Made by a program: the position numbers and the translations under genes. A stretch of 36,683 nt of DNA from a virus, in the IMG/VR virus record IMGVR_UViG_3300030102_007435, positions 5,332-42,014 of that record. The stretch is one strand, 5' to 3'. Below are positions 17,201 through 25,740 of this stretch, one piece after another; the stretch's first letter is position 1; the number at the start of each line of letters is the position of its first letter. The notes beneath the pieces were generated by a model. It did no database searches and was not told where the DNA came from. It was given only the letters and a program-made list of their open reading frames with translations.

Positions 17201-19141
17201 ATGGCAAAACTACTATCTGGTAAGGTCGGTGTTCAGACTTATGCCGGTCTATCTACATCCCGAAATCAAATAGTTGGAGGACAACCGACATTTATTGGTT
17301 TATCCGAAGCGGAACCCAATTTGGGTTTATCACCACAGAACGATTACGTTTTGTATGGGGATGCGAATGGAACTCGTCGTTGGGGGGAACCACAAGGATC
17401 TCCTTCTGGAACAGTCAGTGGTATAACAGTAAGAGACGAAGGATTGAATCCAGTCGGATTGGCGGGTTCAATAACAATAATTGATATAGTTGGCGATGGT
17501 ATAGTAGCAATACAAACTTCTATCACACAAGGTGGTGTTCAGGTAGGTTTAGCAACACTTTCAGTGGACAGAGGAGATTTAGACGGTCAGAGTGGATCAG
17601 GATTTACAGAAGTTACAGGTATATCAACAATCAGGGTAGGAGCAGGACTCACAATTTTTGCACCTGCTGGAACCACAGGTATTGCATCTATTGGTAATAT
17701 AACTGATGCAAACATAGACATATACGATGATAGGTCATATCTTTCAATACCAAACGTAGCACAACTTCAGGCAGGTGTAGGATTATCAGTTACCGCCCCT
17801 GCTGTAAATAGGGCAAAGTTTGATGTTACTGGTAACTTACCAGCACTGAAGATCAGTGGTATAACAACTCTAACACAAGTTGGTGCAACAGATCTCAACG
17901 CTTCCGGAATTGTCACCGCCACAACATTTGATGGTAACGTAACTGGTAATCTCACAGGTAATGTCACAGGTAATGTAACTGGAAACGTTGGTGGTAATGT
18001 TACTGGTAATGTGACCGGAGATGTATATGCTGGTCTGGTGACAGCAACGAGAGGGATCACAGGTAATATTAACTCAGCAGGTGTCAGTACTATAACTCAG
18101 TTACTTGTTAGTACCATAAACAGTACAGGTTTTGGAACTGCCCTTGGATTTATAGCAAGCGGTAACTCATTTATGGGTAACCTGAACTCAGGTGGTATAT
18201 CAACAACAAAATATTTACAGAATACTAATATAAACTCTACTGGTATTATAACAGCAACTACATTTGATGGTAATGTAACTGGAAACGTAACCGGAAACAT
18301 CACCGGTAACACAAATGGAACTCATACGGGTGCTGTTACTGGAAACGTAACTGGTAATCTGACTGGTAATGTAACTGGTAATGTAACTGGAAACTTGACA
18401 GGCGATTTCTTAGCAGGACTGTCAACAGTCACTAATGAATTGCATATCAAGAGTGATGATGGAACTCCGGGTCGTATCAATTACTATTGTGAATCGGGTA
18501 ACTCACATTATGTTCAGATAAAATCTCCTCCTCATTCAGAATACTCAGGTAACGTCACTGGTATCTTACCTAAAAAATCTGGTGATATTCTAGTTGGTGA
18601 TACTGCAGGTGCAATAGACCAGAATATTCATACGAGTGGTATTATAACTGCAACATCATTTAGTGGTAGTGGTGCAAACTTATCGGATGTCGTAGCATCA
18701 AGTGTATTAGTTACAGCAACCAACACTACAGACGCTACTCATTACGTTGCATTCTCTGACTCAGTATCTGGTCAAGAGACAATGAGATCTGATATTGCTT
18801 TGACATTCAATCCTAGCACAGATACATTATCATGTACCACATTCAATGGTAACTTATCAGGTAATGCAACAGGAATCAGTGGTAGTCCTGACATAACAGT
18901 AAATGACATCACTTGTCATAATATTCTGCCTGCAGCACATAACACCTACAGTTTGGGTTCAAATGCTGTAAGATTTGCACAGATATACGCTGCTGACATG
19001 CACTTCAGTAACAAGAATGCCACTCCTAATAGTGTGGATGGTACTACTGGAGACTGGACATTACAAGAAGGGGAGAATGATATCTTTATGATAAACAATA
19101 CCACAGGCAAGAAGTACAAGATAAATCTTACTGAAGTCTAA
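17201..19141 (+). CDS. tail fibre protein with GNVT repeats
   Basis: 646 aa. The N-terminus is Gly/Thr-rich (VGVQTYAGLSTSRNQIVGGQ). About residues 245-272 and 357-400 consist of four-residue repeats of the type G-N-V/L/I-T, encoded by 12-bp tandem units; these would form a repetitive beta shaft. The C-terminal about 75 residues (HNILPAAHNTYSLGS, VRFAQIYAADMHFSN, NSVDGTTGDW, EGENDIFMINNTTGKKYKI) closely match the end of the 1431 aa fibre at 19174 and probably form a trimeric cap. It begins directly after the preceding stop. The stop codon lies inside a late-promoter-like TCTAAATA. Confidence 0.85.
   Translation: MAKLLSGKVGVQTYAGLSTSRNQIVGGQPTFIGLSEAEPNLGLSPQNDYVLYGDANGTRRWGEPQGSPSGTVSGITVRDEGLNPVGLAGSITIIDIVGDGIVAIQTSITQGGVQVGLATLSVDRGDLDGQSGSGFTEVTGISTIRVGAGLTIFAPAGTTGIASIGNITDANIDIYDDRSYLSIPNVAQLQAGVGLSVTAPAVNRAKFDVTGNLPALKISGITTLTQVGATDLNASGIVTATTFDGNVTGNLTGNVTGNVTGNVGGNVTGNVTGDVYAGLVTATRGITGNINSAGVSTITQLLVSTINSTGFGTALGFIASGNSFMGNLNSGGISTTKYLQNTNINSTGIITATTFDGNVTGNVTGNITGNTNGTHTGAVTGNVTGNLTGNVTGNVTGNLTGDFLAGLSTVTNELHIKSDDGTPGRINYYCESGNSHYVQIKSPPHSEYSGNVTGILPKKSGDILVGDTAGAIDQNIHTSGIITATSFSGSGANLSDVVASSVLVTATNTTDATHYVAFSDSVSGQETMRSDIALTFNPSTDTLSCTTFNGNLSGNATGISGSPDITVNDITCHNILPAAHNTYSLGSNAVRFAQIYAADMHFSNKNATPNSVDGTTGDWTLQEGENDIFMINNTTGKKYKINLTEV
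17933..18016 (+). repeat. 12-bp tandem repeat, 7 units (GNVT)
   Basis: Seven consecutive 12-base units of the form GGTAAYGTNACN encoding G-N-x-T. Unit 5 diverges (GGAAACGTTGGT). In frame within the 17201 fibre gene. Confidence 0.9.
18269..18400 (+). repeat. 12-bp tandem repeat, 11 units (GNVT)
   Basis: Eleven consecutive 12-base units, mostly GGTAATGTAACT or GGAAACGTAACY variants. Units 4-6 are degenerate (G-N-T-N, G-T-H-T, G-A-V-T). Two adjacent units at 18365-18388 are identical, suggesting recent duplication. Confidence 0.9.
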
Positions 19142-19144
19142 ATA
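19137..19144 (+). promoter_or_regulatory. late-promoter-like box before the 1431 aa fibre gene
   Basis: TCTAAATA, one mismatch to NATAAATA, placed over the stop of the preceding gene as at 14462 and 23465. The predicted start near 19150 leaves a leader of about 24 bases before the ATG at 19174. Confidence 0.5.
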
Positions 19145-19173
19145 CTAGGGTAGTATACTAACATAACTCACTT

Positions 19174-22100
19174 ATGTCTAGAGCAAGAGAACTTGCGAAG
19201 GCGGGTGGCGTACAACAACGTATAGCTGGTTTCAGTAGTCACGTTGGAATGTCTACATTCCTAGCGGAAGTTCACATGGAGGATAACCTCACAGTGGACG
19301 GAAACATAGGTGTAGGCGGTAATCTTACGGTTACTGGTACGACAACCTTCAATGGTGGAACACTTAATCTTGGTAATGCTGCTACAGATAACGTAGTATT
19401 TGGTGGAGAGGTAGATAGTAATATCATACCCGACGATGATAATTCATTTGACTTAGGTTCTTCAACAAAAGAGTGGAAAGACTTATTCATAGATGGCACT
19501 GCACATGTTGACACATTAGATGTTGATGAGAATGCAGCAGTGGCAGGCACTTTGACTGTCACAGGCACAGCAACATTCAACACTGCACTTGCAAATAGTA
19601 ATTTAGCAAACAGCACTGTATCTTATGGTGGTATTAGTCTAGCACTAGGTGCATCAGACGCAACACCGGCATTTGATCTTACTGACGCCACAAACTATCC
19701 TACAAGTAGTTTGACTGGTACGATAACAAATGCTCAGTTAGCAGGTTCTATTGCTAATGGTAAGTTAGCAAACAGTACAGTATCATATGGTGGTGTATCA
19801 CTATCACTTGGTGGTTCAGATGGAACTCCAGCGTTTGATTTGAGTGATGCAACAAACTATCCAACAAGTAGTTTAAGTGGTACCATAACCAACGCTCAAC
19901 TTGCAGGATCTATTGCTGATAGTAAGTTATCAACAATCTCAACTGCTAATAAGATTTCATTATCAGCATTGGACATTGATGGTGGCACAGATATTGGTGC
20001 TTCTCTTGCAGATGCAGACTTATTCATTGTTGACGATGGTGCTGGTGGAACTAATAGGAAAATTACAGCAGCAGATGTCAAGACATATATGGGTGCTGCA
20101 GGTGGAGCATTCTCAGTATCAAACCTTGATATTGATGGAGCGACAGATATAGGTGCTGATATTGTTAATACTGACGAGATAATCATTGACGATGGTGGTA
20201 ATGGAACCAATAGACGTTCTGACATGTCTAGAGTCAAGAAGTATATTTGGTCTTCTGCATCTGGTGATGCTACTGCTAGTGATAGTGGTGTAATAACACT
20301 CGCCACAATAGCAAACGCTAAGTTACAAAACAGCACCGTATCATACGGTGGTGTGTCGTTATCACTTGGTGGAACTGATGCTACTCCCGCATTTGATCTT
20401 TCAGATGCTACTGACTATCCTACAAGTAGTCTAGTGGGTACGATAACCAATGCTCAACTTGCAGGATCTATTGCTAACGCTAAGTTAACAAACAGCACTG
20501 TATCATTAGGTGGCGTATCTATTGCTTTAGGAGGCACAGATGCAACTCCGGCATTTGATCTTTCAGATGCTACTGACTATCCTACAAGTAGTCTAGTGGG
20601 TACGATAACCAATGCTCAACTTGCAGGATCGATTGCTAATGCAAAATTAACAAACTCTTCTGTATCACTTGGTGGCGTATCTATTGCTTTAGGAGGCACA
20701 GATGCAACTCCAGCGTTTGATCTTTCTGATGCTACGAATTATCCAACAAGTAGTCTAAGTGGTACCATAACTAACGCACAGTTAGCAGGTTCTATTGCTA
20801 ATGGTAAGTTGTCAAACAGTTCAGTATCATATGGTGGTGTATCACTATCATTAGGTGGAACTGATGCAACTCCGGCGTTCAACCTAGCAGATGCAACAGG
20901 ACTACCAATAAGTTCGGGTGTATCAGGATTAGCATCAAACGTTGCCACATTCTTAGGCACTCCAAGTTCTGCTAACCTAAGATCAGTACTAACTGACGAG
21001 ACAGGTTCAGGTGCTGCGGTATTCGCTGCTTCTCCAACTCTAACTGGTACAGTTGTTGCTGCAAACTTAGACATATCTGGACAGGTAGATATTGATGGTC
21101 ACACTGACTTAGATAACGTTAGTGTTGCCGGTGTTTCAACATTCGCTTCGGGTGTTACTATAACAGGTGCTCTTGATGCTAACGGTGGAGCAAGTATTGA
21201 TAACATTCAAATTGGTGTCACCAATAACAATGAATTAGATACTTCTTCAGGAAACTTAGTAATCGACTCGGCAGGCGGTACAACAACAATTGATGACAAC
21301 TTGACAGTCTCAGGTAACTTGACAGTCAATGGTACAACAACTACCATTAACTCTACCACAGTTGCTATAGATGACAAAAACTTTCAAGTTGCAACAGGTG
21401 CTGCTGATGACGCTGCTGCAGATGGTGCCGGTCTAACAGTTGACTCAGGCGATGGAGACAAGACGTTCAACTTTGAAGCAACAGGCGATAACTGGGGTGC
21501 TTCCGAGAACTTGAACCTTGCAAGTGGAAAGGTATATAAGATAAACAATAGTTCAATATTGAGTGCTACTACACTCGGTTCAAGTGTTACTGGATCTTCA
21601 CTAACAAGTGTTGGTACAATCTCGACCGGTGTATGGAACGGTACTGCAATCGGAAATGCCTACCTAGCGAACTCAACTATGAGTGTCGGTGGTGTTACTC
21701 TAACACTAGGTGGAACTGATGCAACTCCGGCGTTCAATCTAACTGATGCTACTAACTATCCTACAAGTAGTTTGAGTGGTACTATAACCAACGCTCAGTT
21801 AGCAGGGTCAATAGCAAACGGTAAGTTAGCAAACTCTTCTGTATCATTCGGTGGTGTATCGTTATCACTAGGTGGTTCAGACGGAACTCCAGCGTTTGAT
21901 CTTTCTGATGCTACGAATTATCCTACTTCAAGTTTGAGTGGTACTATAACCAATGCTCAACTTGCAGGTTCTATCGCAGCAAGTAAGTTAGCAGGTTCAA
22001 TTGGAGATAGCAAACTATCAACAATCTCGACTGCCAATAAGGTTTCAATCAGTGCATTGAACATTGATGGTGGTACAGATATTGGTGCTGCACTAGCAAA

Positions 22101-23469
22101 CGGAGACGAAATCATCGTTGACGATGGTGGTGGTGGAACCAATAGACGTTGCGATATGAGTAGAGTCAAGACATACATCTATGGTGCAATGTCTGGAGAC
22201 GCTACTGCTTCATCAGGTGGTGCAGTAACACTTGCAAACTCAGGTGTTAGTGCCGGAAGTTACGGTTCTGCAACTGCAATTCCTGCAATCACAGTTGATG
22301 CTAAAGGACGTATTACAGCGTTATCAACAAACACTGTAAACACAACCACAAACTTAGGAAGTTCAACAGCAACTGACGAAATCACTATCACAAGTAGTAC
22401 TGGAAACAACGTCACAATTGGCGAGGCAACTGGTTCTATTGCAGGTTTGATGTCAGTAGCACATCATGACAAATTGGACGGAATAGAGAGTGGGGCGACT
22501 GCCGATCAGACAGCAGCAGAAATTCGTGCTTTAGTTGAGAGTGCCAGTGACAGTAATGTGTTTACTGATGCAGACCACTCAAAACTCAATGGTATAGCTG
22601 CCGGTGCAACTAACGTTACCAATAACAACCAGTTGACAAACGGTGCCGGTTATGTAACTGCTAATACTCAACTATCTAATGAACAAGTCCAAGACATTGT
22701 TGGTGGTATGGTTTCTAGCAATACCGAATCTGGTATTACGGTAACATATCAAGATAGTGATGGTACATTAGACTTCTCTGTAGCGTCACAGACAGATCAG
22801 AATTTCACAACTACCCTAAAGAATAAACTTGATGGCATTGCTTCAGGTGCAACTAACGTTACTAATAACAACCAGTTGACAAACGGAGCAGGTTACATAA
22901 CTTCTCAGAGATCTGTTGAGTCAGTGCAAGATATCGTGGGTGCTATGGTAAGTAGCAACTCTGAATCTGGTATTACAGTAACATATCAAGATAGTGATGG
23001 TACTTTAGATTTCTCTGTTTCATCACAGACAGACAATAACTTCACTGATGCTGATCACAGTAAACTGGACGGAATAGAGAGTGGGGCTACCGCAGATCAG
23101 ACAGCATCAGAAATCTTGACACTTCTCAAGACAGTTGATGGTGCCGGTTCTGGTCTAGATGCTGACAAACTTGATGGTATATCTTCTGGTAATTTCCTTA
23201 GATCAAATACATCTGACACATTCACAGGTACACTAACAGTTTCAGGTAATATCTTACCTAACGCTAACGGTACTCGTGATTTGGGAGCAAACGGTACAAG
23301 ATGGGCAAACGTCTACAGTTCTGACTTAGACTTATCAAACCAAGCGAAGGGTGGAAACTCGGTCGATGGAACTTGGGGATCTTACCTCATTGAAGAGGGA
23401 GAAGATCATTTATTCCTAACTAATAGACGTAGCGGTAAGAAATTCCGTTTCGTACTAGAGGAAGTATAA
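19174..23469 (+). CDS. long repetitive tail fibre protein
   Basis: 1431 aa. The N-terminus (MSRARELAKAGGVQQRIAG) is helical and may be the attachment end. It then contains eight copies of a 54-residue module (NSTVSYGGVSLSLGG, TPAFDLSDATNYPTSSLSGTI, NAQLAGSIANGKL), one of them truncated. Between and after them are modules such as LDIDGGTDIGA-x-DD, HSKLNGIAAGATNVTNNNQL and SESGITVTYQDSDGTLDFSV, each present at least twice. The C-terminus (ILPNANGTRDLG, RWANVYSSDLDLSN, NSVDGTWGSY, EGEDHLFLTNRRSGKKFRF) is shared with the 17201 product. The design is a long trimeric beta-structured shaft with a conserved cap, as in cyanophage long tail fibres. The start at 19174 follows a late-promoter-like box; no strong Shine-Dalgarno sequence is seen. 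Confidence 0.85.
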   Translation: MSRARELAKAGGVQQRIAGFSSHVGMSTFLAEVHMEDNLTVDGNIGVGGNLTVTGTTTFNGGTLNLGNAATDNVVFGGEVDSNIIPDDDNSFDLGSSTKEWKDLFIDGTAHVDTLDVDENAAVAGTLTVTGTATFNTALANSNLANSTVSYGGISLALGASDATPAFDLTDATNYPTSSLTGTITNAQLAGSIANGKLANSTVSYGGVSLSLGGSDGTPAFDLSDATNYPTSSLSGTITNAQLAGSIADSKLSTISTANKISLSALDIDGGTDIGASLADADLFIVDDGAGGTNRKITAADVKTYMGAAGGAFSVSNLDIDGATDIGADIVNTDEIIIDDGGNGTNRRSDMSRVKKYIWSSASGDATASDSGVITLATIANAKLQNSTVSYGGVSLSLGGTDATPAFDLSDATDYPTSSLVGTITNAQLAGSIANAKLTNSTVSLGGVSIALGGTDATPAFDLSDATDYPTSSLVGTITNAQLAGSIANAKLTNSSVSLGGVSIALGGTDATPAFDLSDATNYPTSSLSGTITNAQLAGSIANGKLSNSSVSYGGVSLSLGGTDATPAFNLADATGLPISSGVSGLASNVATFLGTPSSANLRSVLTDETGSGAAVFAASPTLTGTVVAANLDISGQVDIDGHTDLDNVSVAGVSTFASGVTITGALDANGGASIDNIQIGVTNNNELDTSSGNLVIDSAGGTTTIDDNLTVSGNLTVNGTTTTINSTTVAIDDKNFQVATGAADDAAADGAGLTVDSGDGDKTFNFEATGDNWGASENLNLASGKVYKINNSSILSATTLGSSVTGSSLTSVGTISTGVWNGTAIGNAYLANSTMSVGGVTLTLGGTDATPAFNLTDATNYPTSSLSGTITNAQLAGSIANGKLANSSVSFGGVSLSLGGSDGTPAFDLSDATNYPTSSLSGTITNAQLAGSIAASKLAGSIGDSKLSTISTANKVSISALNIDGGTDIGAALANGDEIIVDDGGGGTNRRCDMSRVKTYIYGAMSGDATASSGGAVTLANSGVSAGSYGSATAIPAITVDAKGRITALSTNTVNTTTNLGSSTATDEITITSSTGNNVTIGEATGSIAGLMSVAHHDKLDGIESGATADQTAAEIRALVESASDSNVFTDADHSKLNGIAAGATNVTNNNQLTNGAGYVTANTQLSNEQVQDIVGGMVSSNTESGITVTYQDSDGTLDFSVASQTDQNFTTTLKNKLDGIASGATNVTNNNQLTNGAGYITSQRSVESVQDIVGAMVSSNSESGITVTYQDSDGTLDFSVSSQTDNNFTDADHSKLDGIESGATADQTASEILTLLKTVDGAGSGLDADKLDGISSGNFLRSNTSDTFTGTLTVSGNILPNANGTRDLGANGTRWANVYSSDLDLSNQAKGGNSVDGTWGSYLIEEGEDHLFLTNRRSGKKFRFVLEEV
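19609..21993 (+). repeat. 162-bp tandem repeats (54 aa modules) in fibre gene
   Basis: Unit starts at 19609, 19771, 20329, 20491, 20653, 20815, 21670 and 21832. Adjacent copies are exactly 162 bases apart. The 20329-20814 copies are the most alike at DNA level. The unit at 20815 loses the pattern after about 25 residues. Confidence 0.85.
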
Positions 23470-23472
23470 ATA
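23465..23472 (+). promoter_or_regulatory. T4-type late promoter for the 253 aa adhesin gene
   Basis: TATAAATA, perfect consensus, overlapping the preceding stop codon. It is followed by an AGGAGATA ribosome-binding sequence at 23478-23485 and the ATG at 23493. Confidence 0.8.
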
Positions 23473-23492
23473 CCAACAGGAGATAACAACAA

Positions 23493-24254
23493 ATGGCTTT
23501 ATACGGTGACGGTTCAAACGTCAATAAGACAACGGATGCCACAGCAAGTACTACGTTTGGTTCAGCGAATGCTATTCCTCGAATTACTGTAGATGCCAAC
23601 CAGAGAATTAGTGCAATAAATACAGCGTCAATTACAGTCGATGCTTCTATAAACGCTAACGCTTCGGTTGGAGACGTAGGTACCTACGCTTTCTTACAAC
23701 AGGCAAACACAAACTCAGCAGTGAACGCAGGTGAAACTGCAGCAGGGTCAACACTTCGTTACTCTGATGCTACAGGTAGAATGAACGGTACACCTTCGGG
23801 AAACTGGAGATGTATGGGTTACGACTCAGGTGCAGCGAGAACAAATTCCTCAAACACAGGTTCTGCTTCTGCTTCTGGTTCGGGTAACATATCTGGTTCA
23901 TTACAAGGTGGCGAAGTTCAAGGTAACGCTTCATTACAAGGTGCTGAAGTTCAAGGAAACGCTTCGTTGCAAGGTGGTAATGTTCAGGGTAACACAAATA
24001 CTAACGGTAATTTGGGTGTTCAAGGTGTTGATGTTAACAACACTAAAGGTAATTTGAGTGTATCTACTAACCACTTAGGAGTTGGTGGTAACGTAGGTAC
24101 AAGTGGACTAAACGTTGGTGGTAACGCAGGTACTTCTGGACTCAACGTTGCAGGTAACGTTACAGGTACAGCGACTATTAACGTATCAGTGAACTCAGTA
24201 AGTACAAACACAACGGTTGCATACAGTTCAACCTTGTGGTTACGTTATTCATAA
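23493..24254 (+). CDS. Gly/Asn-rich repeat adhesin-like protein
   Basis: 253 aa. The N-terminal half is a folded-looking domain (YAFLQQANTNSAVNAGETAAGS, then GNWRCMGYDSG). The C-terminal half is low-complexity and Gly/Asn/Ser-rich: three 11-residue repeats (GEVQGNASLQG type) and then GVGGNVGTSGLNVGGN repeats, ending in a hydrophobic SSTLWLRYS. Short periodic Gly-rich strands could fold as a beta-solenoid or a polyglycine-type sandwich, as in some phage gp38-type adhesins; that parallel is inference. It has its own late promoter and follows the largest fibre, fitting a fibre-tip or receptor-binding role. Confidence 0.8.
   Translation: MALYGDGSNVNKTTDATASTTFGSANAIPRITVDANQRISAINTASITVDASINANASVGDVGTYAFLQQANTNSAVNAGETAAGSTLRYSDATGRMNGTPSGNWRCMGYDSGAARTNSSNTGSASASGSGNISGSLQGGEVQGNASLQGAEVQGNASLQGGNVQGNTNTNGNLGVQGVDVNNTKGNLSVSTNHLGVGGNVGTSGLNVGGNAGTSGLNVAGNVTGTATINVSVNSVSTNTTVAYSSTLWLRYS
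23901..23999 (+). repeat. 33-bp tandem repeat, 3 units
   Basis: Three 33-base units starting at 23901, 23934 and 23967, each beginning TTRCAAGGTG and encoding an 11-residue L-Q-G-x-x-V-Q-G-N-x-x module. Confidence 0.85.
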
Positions 24255-24260
24255 GGAGGT
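24253..24260 (+). promoter_or_regulatory. perfect Shine-Dalgarno sequence
   Basis: AAGGAGGT, full match to the anti-Shine-Dalgarno sequence, 5 bases before the ATG at 24266. It fixes that start over an earlier in-frame codon at 24236 and stands out in a window where many genes lack any clear site. Confidence 0.85.
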
Positions 24261-24265
24261 TTCAA

Positions 24266-24676
24266 ATGGCGTACACAATTACAGCAGCGAGAAACCCTCA
24301 GTGGGTAGACTCAGATCACAATATGATTGACCTAGAGGTCAACTTTGCAGAACTTGAAGAAGAGTGGTTACCTTACACATCTAGTCCAACTGATGTATGT
24401 GAGCACTCAAGAACACTTTACACTCGTGCAGCAGCAGGCGAGTTTGGTGAAGTTGCAGCAGAGAGGGTTTTGACAGAGGATGATTTTTGGACACCAGTTA
24501 CACAGGTTGTTACAGAGGTTTCAACTGAAGCGTTAGTGCAGGTTCTTCTTGAAAAAGGACTTATAGATGATGATGACGTAGATTCAATTCTTGTCGATCG
24601 TGAAAAAGCACTTGGATTCACTCGTCCTACAAAAGACGGTAGTAACCCAAATTGGCATTCACCCACGGTCGGATAA
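24266..24676 (+). CDS. small fibre-locus protein, possible tail fibre assembly factor
   Basis: 136 aa, acidic and soluble. Segments such as NPQWVDSDHNMIDLEVNF and EEEWLPYTSSPTD recall the short proteins following phage fibre genes that act as fibre-assembly chaperones; this is a weak pattern match. The C-terminal half is helical (TEALVQVLLEKGLIDDDDVDSI). The start is fixed by a perfect Shine-Dalgarno sequence 5 bases upstream, which suggests high expression. It is the last gene of the fibre block, 47 bases before a strong intrinsic terminator. Confidence 0.8.
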   Translation: MAYTITAARNPQWVDSDHNMIDLEVNFAELEEEWLPYTSSPTDVCEHSRTLYTRAAAGEFGEVAAERVLTEDDFWTPVTQVVTEVSTEALVQVLLEKGLIDDDDVDSILVDREKALGFTRPTKDGSNPNWHSPTVG

Positions 24677-24684
24677 CAACCGTT

Positions 24685-25653
24685 TTGGTAATACAAAGCG
24701 ACAAGTGGCAACACTCATTTCAGAGGTATTTCGGATTACATCCGGATACCTCTTTTCGTTTTGGGGTGATTCCCGGATTTTGTCGTGAGAGTGTAGGTCG
24801 AAGAGATTGGGTTTATACCAGCACTAAAGTTTATAACACACAGCAGTTATATTGTTGGAGTGACTTTCATCATAAGAGGTTATGTAAAGAGGGTCACTTT
24901 ATAACATCATACTATGGGACAGCACCATTTCTTTGGGATCTGGATCACCAGCAGGAAGAAGACGGCGGGACACTATTTTTTCTCCCAAATGATGATCTTT
25001 CTACCATAAGGGATGCTGATTATAAGATAGTACAAGATGCAATAGATTCTGCACCAGAACCAATCACTTTCCTGCTGCCATGGCGGAAGGAGCAGGTATG
25101 GAAACACTGGGAAGATTTGTCTATTCCGGGTCATGCTGAGATAATATCACTATCTGATCGTGTAAACAGACAACTTATATTAACAAAACTATTCCAACAG
25201 AAAGAATATATTTACTTGGCGTATCCGGGAACGGATCTGTACTATGCCTCGTTCTTAGATAAAAAAATTATGATTTATGATAGTATAAAGAACTATCGTT
25301 CTAAGACTGATGAAGAGTTAGCAGCACAAGGAATGAAAAGAGAACAAATTTTATCTCACCTGATCTGGGGATATGATTATCTGAATGATGTACAGAAAGA
25401 ATATTTTCATTGGACAGAGAACTGGAATGATATTGATTTACAGGATAGACAATTTCTTACTCAAAAAATTCTAGGGTTAGATGCTCTAAAGTCTCCTGCT
25501 GATCTTTTTCGTGATATGAAAGAAAATAACTTATTATATAATGAGAAATTCGTGGAAAATGAAAAATATAACATCACATATGAGTGGTTGAAGTCAAAAG
25601 TCAAAAAAATAACACCTACAGACGAAGGATTGGAGAAATATGCAAAAATGTAA
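24685..25653 (+). CDS. unassigned protein, possibly glycosyltransferase-like; start uncertain
   Basis: About 295-333 aa depending on the start. No ATG is found near the 5' end. Candidate starts are TTG at 24652 (overlapping the previous gene), TTG at 24685, or GTG at 24766, the only one after the terminator hairpin at 24723-24762. The body has alternating strand/helix blocks (GTLFFLPNDD, PITFLLPWRKEQ, AEIISLSDRVNRQ, YIYLAYPGTDLYYASFLDKKIMIYDS) that look Rossmann-like. The phrase TDLYYASFLDKKI recalls GT-B sugar transferases, where the allele-like loop precedes a surface-located sugar site. It lies next to the surface-sugar operon, which fits, but the call is tentative. The downstream part (about 24840-25653) is clearly coding. 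Confidence 0.6.
   Translation: MVIQSDKWQHSFQRYFGLHPDTSFRFGVIPGFCRESVGRRDWVYTSTKVYNTQQLYCWSDFHHKRLCKEGHFITSYYGTAPFLWDLDHQQEEDGGTLFFLPNDDLSTIRDADYKIVQDAIDSAPEPITFLLPWRKEQVWKHWEDLSIPGHAEIISLSDRVNRQLILTKLFQQKEYIYLAYPGTDLYYASFLDKKIMIYDSIKNYRSKTDEELAAQGMKREQILSHLIWGYDYLNDVQKEYFHWTENWNDIDLQDRQFLTQKILGLDALKSPADLFRDMKENNLLYNEKFVENEKYNITYEWLKSKVKKITPTDEGLEKYAKM
24723..24762 (+). terminator. intrinsic terminator after the fibre block
   Basis: GAGGTAT (24723-24729) pairs with ATACCTC (24746-24752), and CGGAT pairs with ATCCG inside, with loop TAC. It is followed by TTTTCGTTTT. The stem has 12 pairs with one small internal loop. Confidence 0.85.
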
Positions 25654-25740
25654 CATGCTGATACACTTTTGCTCCCTCCAGAATCGCCTGTAAGGTGCCT
25701 GTTTTTATGTCTAGGTATGATAGTAACCCCCCAAAATGGG

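Noticed and set aside
17933-18400. Short regular repeats as a CRISPR array
   Set aside because: Units are 12 bases, contiguous without spacers, and encode in-frame G-N-x-T repeats of a fibre.
24591-24788. Small plus-strand ORF across the fibre-block terminator
   Set aside because: It overlaps the end of the 24266 gene in another frame and consists largely of terminator sequence.
25685-25705. Weak hairpin CGCCT-GTA-AGGTG followed by CCTGTTTTT as terminator of the 24685 gene
   Set aside because: Only five pairs including a G-U, and the T-run is offset by four bases; possible, but not strong enough to annotate.
25654-25740. Possible tRNA between convergent genes
   Set aside because: No cloverleaf, T-arm consensus or acceptor pairing could be found by eye; the gap is too short and contains only a weak hairpin.
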